DNA from: Patiria miniata
Lineage: Eukaryota > Echinodermata > Asteroidea > Valvatida > Asterinidae
NCBI RefSeq assembly: GCF_015706575.1
Contig: NW_024037059.1
Span: 37,175,058 to 37,239,057, forward strand
Direction of reading: 5' to 3'
DNA: 64,000 nt
Below are positions 58,761 to 64,000 of the stretch, one piece after another. The stretch's first letter is position 1; each line of letters starts with the position of its first letter. The notes beneath the pieces are model-generated. The model was given only the letters and a program-made list of their open reading frames with translations. It had not been told where the DNA came from and made no database searches. A program made the position numbers and the translations under genes.

Positions 58761-59350
58761 CTATAGGCAGTTGAGGGTAGACTTCTTGCCCTTGACCAAT
58801 CTGCAGATGCAGCCTGGGTTGCCCCATTCATCGTCACAGTCTGCAGATGGTGGAAACAGAAGGCATCAAAGAAAATATTAGTGCTACATTAAATTGATGC
58901 TGGCAAGAATGACTCTTCCTGTCAATCAGTCAAAGAGCGCGCATTGGCCACTTAAATCAGGAATGTTAATCAGTATTGTACTAATACAATTTATATTGAT
59001 TTGGTTTTAACCTTTTCTTTTAAGGAAGACTTGAAGGTTTGCATGGGCAGAATATAATTAAAATTAATTTTAAAAGGAGTTTACAGGAGTTAGGAAGCAG
59101 CAACATCGCAAAACTCACACTTTTGTGAGACTGTATCTGTTTTGTCTTTGGCCAAGAAAAAGCCAAGATCAGAATTAATATTTCTTTTGTACTCACTGAA
59201 GTAGGCGTTCCTCTTCTTTCCTCGCTTGATGACCTGAGCCAGGTCATCCATGGCCCGCTTAACAAAGGTGTCATCCTCGTCCATTTCCTCAACGGCAAAG
59301 GCGGCCACGACCAGTGCCAAGCACAGCAGCAAAACGATGAAGGTCTTCAT
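58761..59350 (-). CDS. Secreted four-cysteine peptide precursor, antimicrobial-peptide-like (77 aa)
   Basis: Coding exons are 59197-59350 and 58761-58840, joined in phase 1 (TTCA|gtgagt, ctgcag|ACTG), stop TAG. The start at 59350 gives a classic signal peptide, MKTFIVLLLCLALVVAAFA. An acidic propiece, VEEMDEDDTFVKR, and a short second segment ending IKRGKKR follow, with dibasic sites at residues 31-32, 42-43 and 45-47. The last 30 residues hold all four mature cysteines (53, 62, 64, 76; spacing C-x8-C-x-C-x11-C) and a basic tail rich in Lys/Arg. Signal, acidic propiece, Lys-Arg and a four-cysteine basic peptide, with the intron near the start of the mature part, is the plan described for starfish cysteine-rich antimicrobial peptides (CrAMP). 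I cannot confirm the cysteine spacing from memory. A neuropeptide or other secreted peptide is possible. The gene has a TATA promoter at 61084. Confidence 0.75.
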
Positions 59351-59849
59351 GATGGCTAACTTGCTGACAACGAAAATAAATATCACAATCAGTGGCGCAC
59401 CCAAGGTGGTTGGGGGGCTTGGTCAAATTTATTTTAGTCCCACGATTTGAACGTGGTGATAATGTCCTATTTTCGAGTAGTATAATAGGGGTGTAAATGG
59501 CGCTACAAACATCAAAATAGTCCGTCCCCCCCAAAAAAAAAAAAAAAAATTGGGGCAAAATGTTTTGGGCAAAATGTTTGGGCAAAATGTTTCGAAAAAT
59601 AATCAAACTTCTAAAAAATGTGAAAACACTTGCTGATTCTTTCAGCTTTCGACTTGATTCTCATGCACCGTAGAATTTCTCGTCAAAGTTCCAAACAAGA
59701 AACATCGTCATTTTTGCTGATTTAATCCAGCCAACTTTAAATATATCTAGTTCAGTTTGTTAACAGATTTGACTGTATTTTTAATTAAAGTTAATTGAAG
59801 TTTCGATTTTAATTCCCGAACGAAATTTAATGGAATATAAAGTCCTGTA

Positions 59850-60103
59850 ACAAATAAATTTGCTTGTTTATTTTTGCAGGCCTTAGACAGTTTTAAAAAG
59901 TGGTTTTAAATGGCGCGCTCCAGTTCAGAAATTGCGCACACTATTCAGAACGAATAAGGAGCGCCTGTTCTCGGCGGCCGTTCGTGCGATGTCTCATTCA
60001 GGAAAGCTCATAACTAATGTAATGCTAGAAAATTATCAATTCCATTTGAAAATCTATTGTTTTAAGGTGCCACACCCAAAGAACACGTATACACCAACTT
60101 TAA
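59850..60103. repeat. Dispersed repeat, inverted relative of 25711-26012
   Basis: Contains GCGCTCCAGTTCAGAAATTG, ACTAATGTAATGCTAGAAAA and CACGTATACACCAACTTTAA in reverse of the order at 25711-26012. Confidence 0.65.
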
Positions 60104-60202
60104 GAGTATAGAGTACCATGTAGACAGCATTTGACGGCCTTTTGAAAGAGTTATTATTCCTACGGCGACGAAAGGCGTTTCTCGGTATTAAACATTATAC
60201 TA

Positions 60203-60540
60203 CGCCTGAATAAAACCCCGTCATCTGATTGGTGGGTCGTTGATCCCATGCCATTGAATTATTCGTCCCAATCCACGGGCCCGTTTGCACCGCAAAAATA
60301 GAAGTTCCATTCCAAGGTGAATAGAAGTTCTATTCCACGGTGAATAGAAGTTCTATTGCACGGTCACACCATTGGTGGCTCTGACCAATCAGATGACTAG
60401 GATTTATTCAGGTTTTATATAAAACAGATAATGAACGTTTCAAATTCGCGTAGTGGAGAGAATAGTTTCATTTGGTGACAGGTGGAATGTCGGCGAAATT
60501 ATGCTTACCATTGCACTCATAAACATTCATTATTTGTATA
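60203..60540. mobile_element. MITE family member, relative of 52091-52702
   Basis: Shares TATATAAAACAGATAATGA and CATTGCACTCATAAACATTC with 52091-52702. CATCTGATTGGTGGG and CCAATCAGATGACTAGG form an inverted pair in its left part, together with three GAATAGAAGTTCTATT direct repeats. Confidence 0.6.
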
Positions 60541-61006
60541 CACATGTACTATACTACTAACAGTCCAGTATGATACTTTTCAAAGGCATTCAAGTAAGTT
60601 TCGAGGCAATAATATTGAAGGGGAAGGAACCAATTTCACCATGACGTATACCACATGCCAACCGTCAATAGAGGAGAAAAGAAAAACTGCCGTCACACTA
60701 AAATTCTAAAGAATTCGTCGTCTGGATGCCAATGGTAAAGGTGCATTGTTTTTTTTACAGACGTCCCCGTTGCATCAAAATATAAGAAAGTTTCATCTCA
60801 AACTTAACTCAAAGCTTGTCACCACTCATCAACGACAAGTTTGTAGACCTAGCGTCTATATATCCTACTTCTAAAGTAACTTAGAGTTAAGTAAATCATA
60901 TGTCATACACAATGACCATTTGCCAACTGAAGTCTTAGCCTATGGTACATAGAGTAGATATCTGTATAGATGTTACTAAAGAAAATAGCCAAGGAGATAA
61001 ACTCAC

Positions 61007-61060
61007 CGGTTTCTGTATGATCGCTGTGAGAAGAATATGGTTGACTCTCTTCACGTTGTG
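61007..61060 (-). other. 5' UTR exon of the secreted peptide gene
   Basis: Inferred non-coding first exon. It begins about 30 bp below the TATA box and ends at the strong donor AAACCG|GTGAGT. The next AG acceptor before the start codon is at 59364, 14 bases upstream of ATG. The exact transcription start is not visible in sequence. Confidence 0.5.
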
Positions 61061-61083
61061 GTCTTTCCTGCCTCCTGGTCCTC

Positions 61084-61091
61084 CTTTTATA
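61084..61091 (-). promoter_or_regulatory. TATA box of the secreted peptide gene
   Basis: TATAAAAG on the minus strand with the extended context TCTATAAAAGGAGG, followed at the right distance by a 5' UTR exon with a clean donor. A strong TATA box fits an inducible or highly expressed secreted-peptide gene. Confidence 0.6.
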
Positions 61092-62022
61092 GAGAATCGG
61101 AGGCCTTCTCCACCCTCGACTCCCACAGTCAGTTCCTTAATCAAACATCGTCATGCCGGCCGATCGGCGTTCCAGAACCGTGGCCGCTTCGCGGGCCGCA
61201 TCCGGTGGGCTGCTCGCCCGAGTGAGCGGGATATTGCCTCGGCAGGGCCCATCACTCATAACTCGCTGCTTGACTACGCCACCCTTGGAGCATCCTACCA
61301 AGAGCCAACTTAATGGAGATGCTAAGCGGAGAACTATTGACCTACCCAAAACAGGTTACCAGCGAAAATGCCATGAATTCATATTATATGTGACTGGTAC
61401 GCTGCCGATATTTGCCAACTACGTCAAATTTGCTTAGCATTATTTTATGCTCGGCTGCCCCGTGAAATTCGTCCAAGGTAAACATCGTAGCCAACTGTCA
61501 AGCTTTGCCCGTTCAGCGTGTCTGGTGATGGTTTTACCAAGCGGCGTGGTGGGTTTTTCTAATAACTCAGGCTTTTTCGCATGACGGACTGCCTTCCTCG
61601 CTTGGCTTATGATGACGTTAACACCCCCTGGTCGAAATGTCAGGACAGGACTTCAGAAAGTTTGACTTAGATTGAGTGCAGGTAAACTTTCTTTAAAGGG
61701 CTTATGGTCATTCGCGTCATTCATTTTTTACAGAGCACATCTATCTGTATCTATCATTGATTGAGCATACTAAGAAGCCACCATAATAATATCAAATTGA
61801 TCCGAATTTATCTGGAATGCATAATACCATGCATACTCTTTACATTATATTCACATTATATCAACCGTTCATGCTTGTTTTAATTATTTTCTCGTATATA
61901 TTCCTTTTATCTTTTTCCCCCTCGAAATCTTGGTCCCGGATAGTGAGGATTTCAACTTTGTGGAGTAGCAGTGTTCTCTGTTACAATTCTGATATCGCAA
62001 TATCCTTAATTGATATTCAGCA
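61092..62022. other. No gene recognised; MITE remnant
   Basis: The GC-rich part at 61140-61330 has overlapping frames on both strands with no recognisable product. The segment from about 61340 to 61480 (AGGTTACCAGC ... CGTGAAATTCGTCC) resembles a decayed GGGCCC-ended MITE. Confidence 0.45.
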
Positions 62023-62030
62023 GTGGAAGT

Positions 62031-62278
62031 CAGGGGCGGAGCTAGCTTCAGGAAACGCATGGAGACGCGGGGGGGGGGGGGTGATATTTGAGTGAAGGCC
62101 TGCTATAAATATATATAGGGGGTCCGAGTCATACCCTTCCCCCCATTCTTAGGCAATTTGAGAATACATTAGGAACTTTGAGTCAAATTATTATTAATAC
62201 TGGCTCCAGTTACTAGTATCATACACATTTTCAGCGGATGAACGGGGGGGGGGGGGGGGGGGGGGCTAGATCTGCTAC
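62031..62278. mobile_element. Probable hAT-type MITE with G-rich ends
   Basis: Left end CAGGGGCGGAGCTAGC and right end CTAGATCTGCTACTG are imperfect inverses. Both flanks carry TGGAAGT, overlapping the right terminus, so a 7-8-bp duplication is possible. Long G runs lie inside. Confidence 0.5.
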
Positions 62279-62435
62279 TGGAAGTGATAGCCATCGTGAC
62301 ATAATTCCGTTACCGGTCAGCTCAGGATGCTTGTGGTCAGTCAATATTCAACCACCAGTGTTCAGTCATATACACGTAATACAATAGTCATTGTTTTCCA
62401 ATGTACCAATAATGTTTTACGTCGACAAAAGCAAG

Positions 62436-63937
<1,502 letters not shown>

Positions 63938-64000
63938 GTAAGTTTTGCGGTGGTGTCTGTGATGTAAGAATTTGTACTTGTGAGTGAGTGAAGTTGAACC

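Larger units (their letters stand above)
59364..61000. other. 5' UTR intron of the peptide gene, with repeats
   Basis: Runs between donor CCG|GTGAGT (61006) and acceptor GTTGTCAG|CAAG (59364). It holds the inverted relative (59850-60103) of the repeat at 25711 and a MITE (60203-60540). No other exon was recognised. Confidence 0.55.

Overview
The window looks like a piece of an invertebrate deuterostome genome, most likely an echinoderm and plausibly a sea star. This is an inference. It rests on AT-rich, intron-rich DNA packed with short DNA transposons, on a NOL10 protein close to the vertebrate one, on C-type lectin and SRCR genes close together, and on a four-cysteine secreted peptide precursor built like the starfish cysteine-rich antimicrobial peptides. 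No rRNA, CRISPR or bacterial operon structure is present.

Six host genes can be supported by exon sequence, splice sites and matching phases. From left to right: (1) two exons of a C-type lectin domain (14798-15663, +), incomplete; (2) AANAT-like acetyltransferase gene B (22273-28794, -, five exons, 175 aa); (3) its tandem neighbour, gene A (34690-37365, -, five exons, 171 aa), with identical exon lengths in the core and identical intron phases; (4) NOL10 (39883-53534, +, 18 exons, 682 aa, complete), divergent from gene A; (5) a small secreted cysteine-rich peptide gene (58761-61060, -), with a TATA box, a 5' UTR exon and a 77-aa precursor; (6) the 5' part of an SRCR-domain protein (62436-63937, +), running off the right edge.

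The rest is mostly repeats. Positions 1-14100 hold microsatellite and minisatellite DNA (up to 1620), a hAT element (5126-5476) and a composite of two different hAT-type elements sharing one 8-bp target duplication (6600-7601), with no gene recognised. Positions 14124-21360 hold a TTAA-flanked element, a 630-bp foldback, a nine-copy 150-bp satellite, a hexamer-rich array, and a 0.7-kb tandem duplication with a minisatellite tail. The introns and flanks of the acetyltransferase genes carry hammerhead-ribozyme-like motifs (28255-28362 and 34385-34432), more short transposons and SINEs. NOL10 introns carry a 1,018-bp foldback with nearly identical arms and a 9-bp target duplication (40662-41679), a pogo/Tigger-like element, and two GGGCCC-ended elements in one intron.

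The genes are not an operon. The host themes are ribosome biogenesis (NOL10), small-molecule acetylation (AANAT-like pair) and secreted or recognition proteins of the type used in innate immunity (C-type lectin, cysteine-rich peptide, SRCR). The least described items are the peptide gene, the divergent acetyltransferase copy, the hammerhead-like motifs and the composite transposon.
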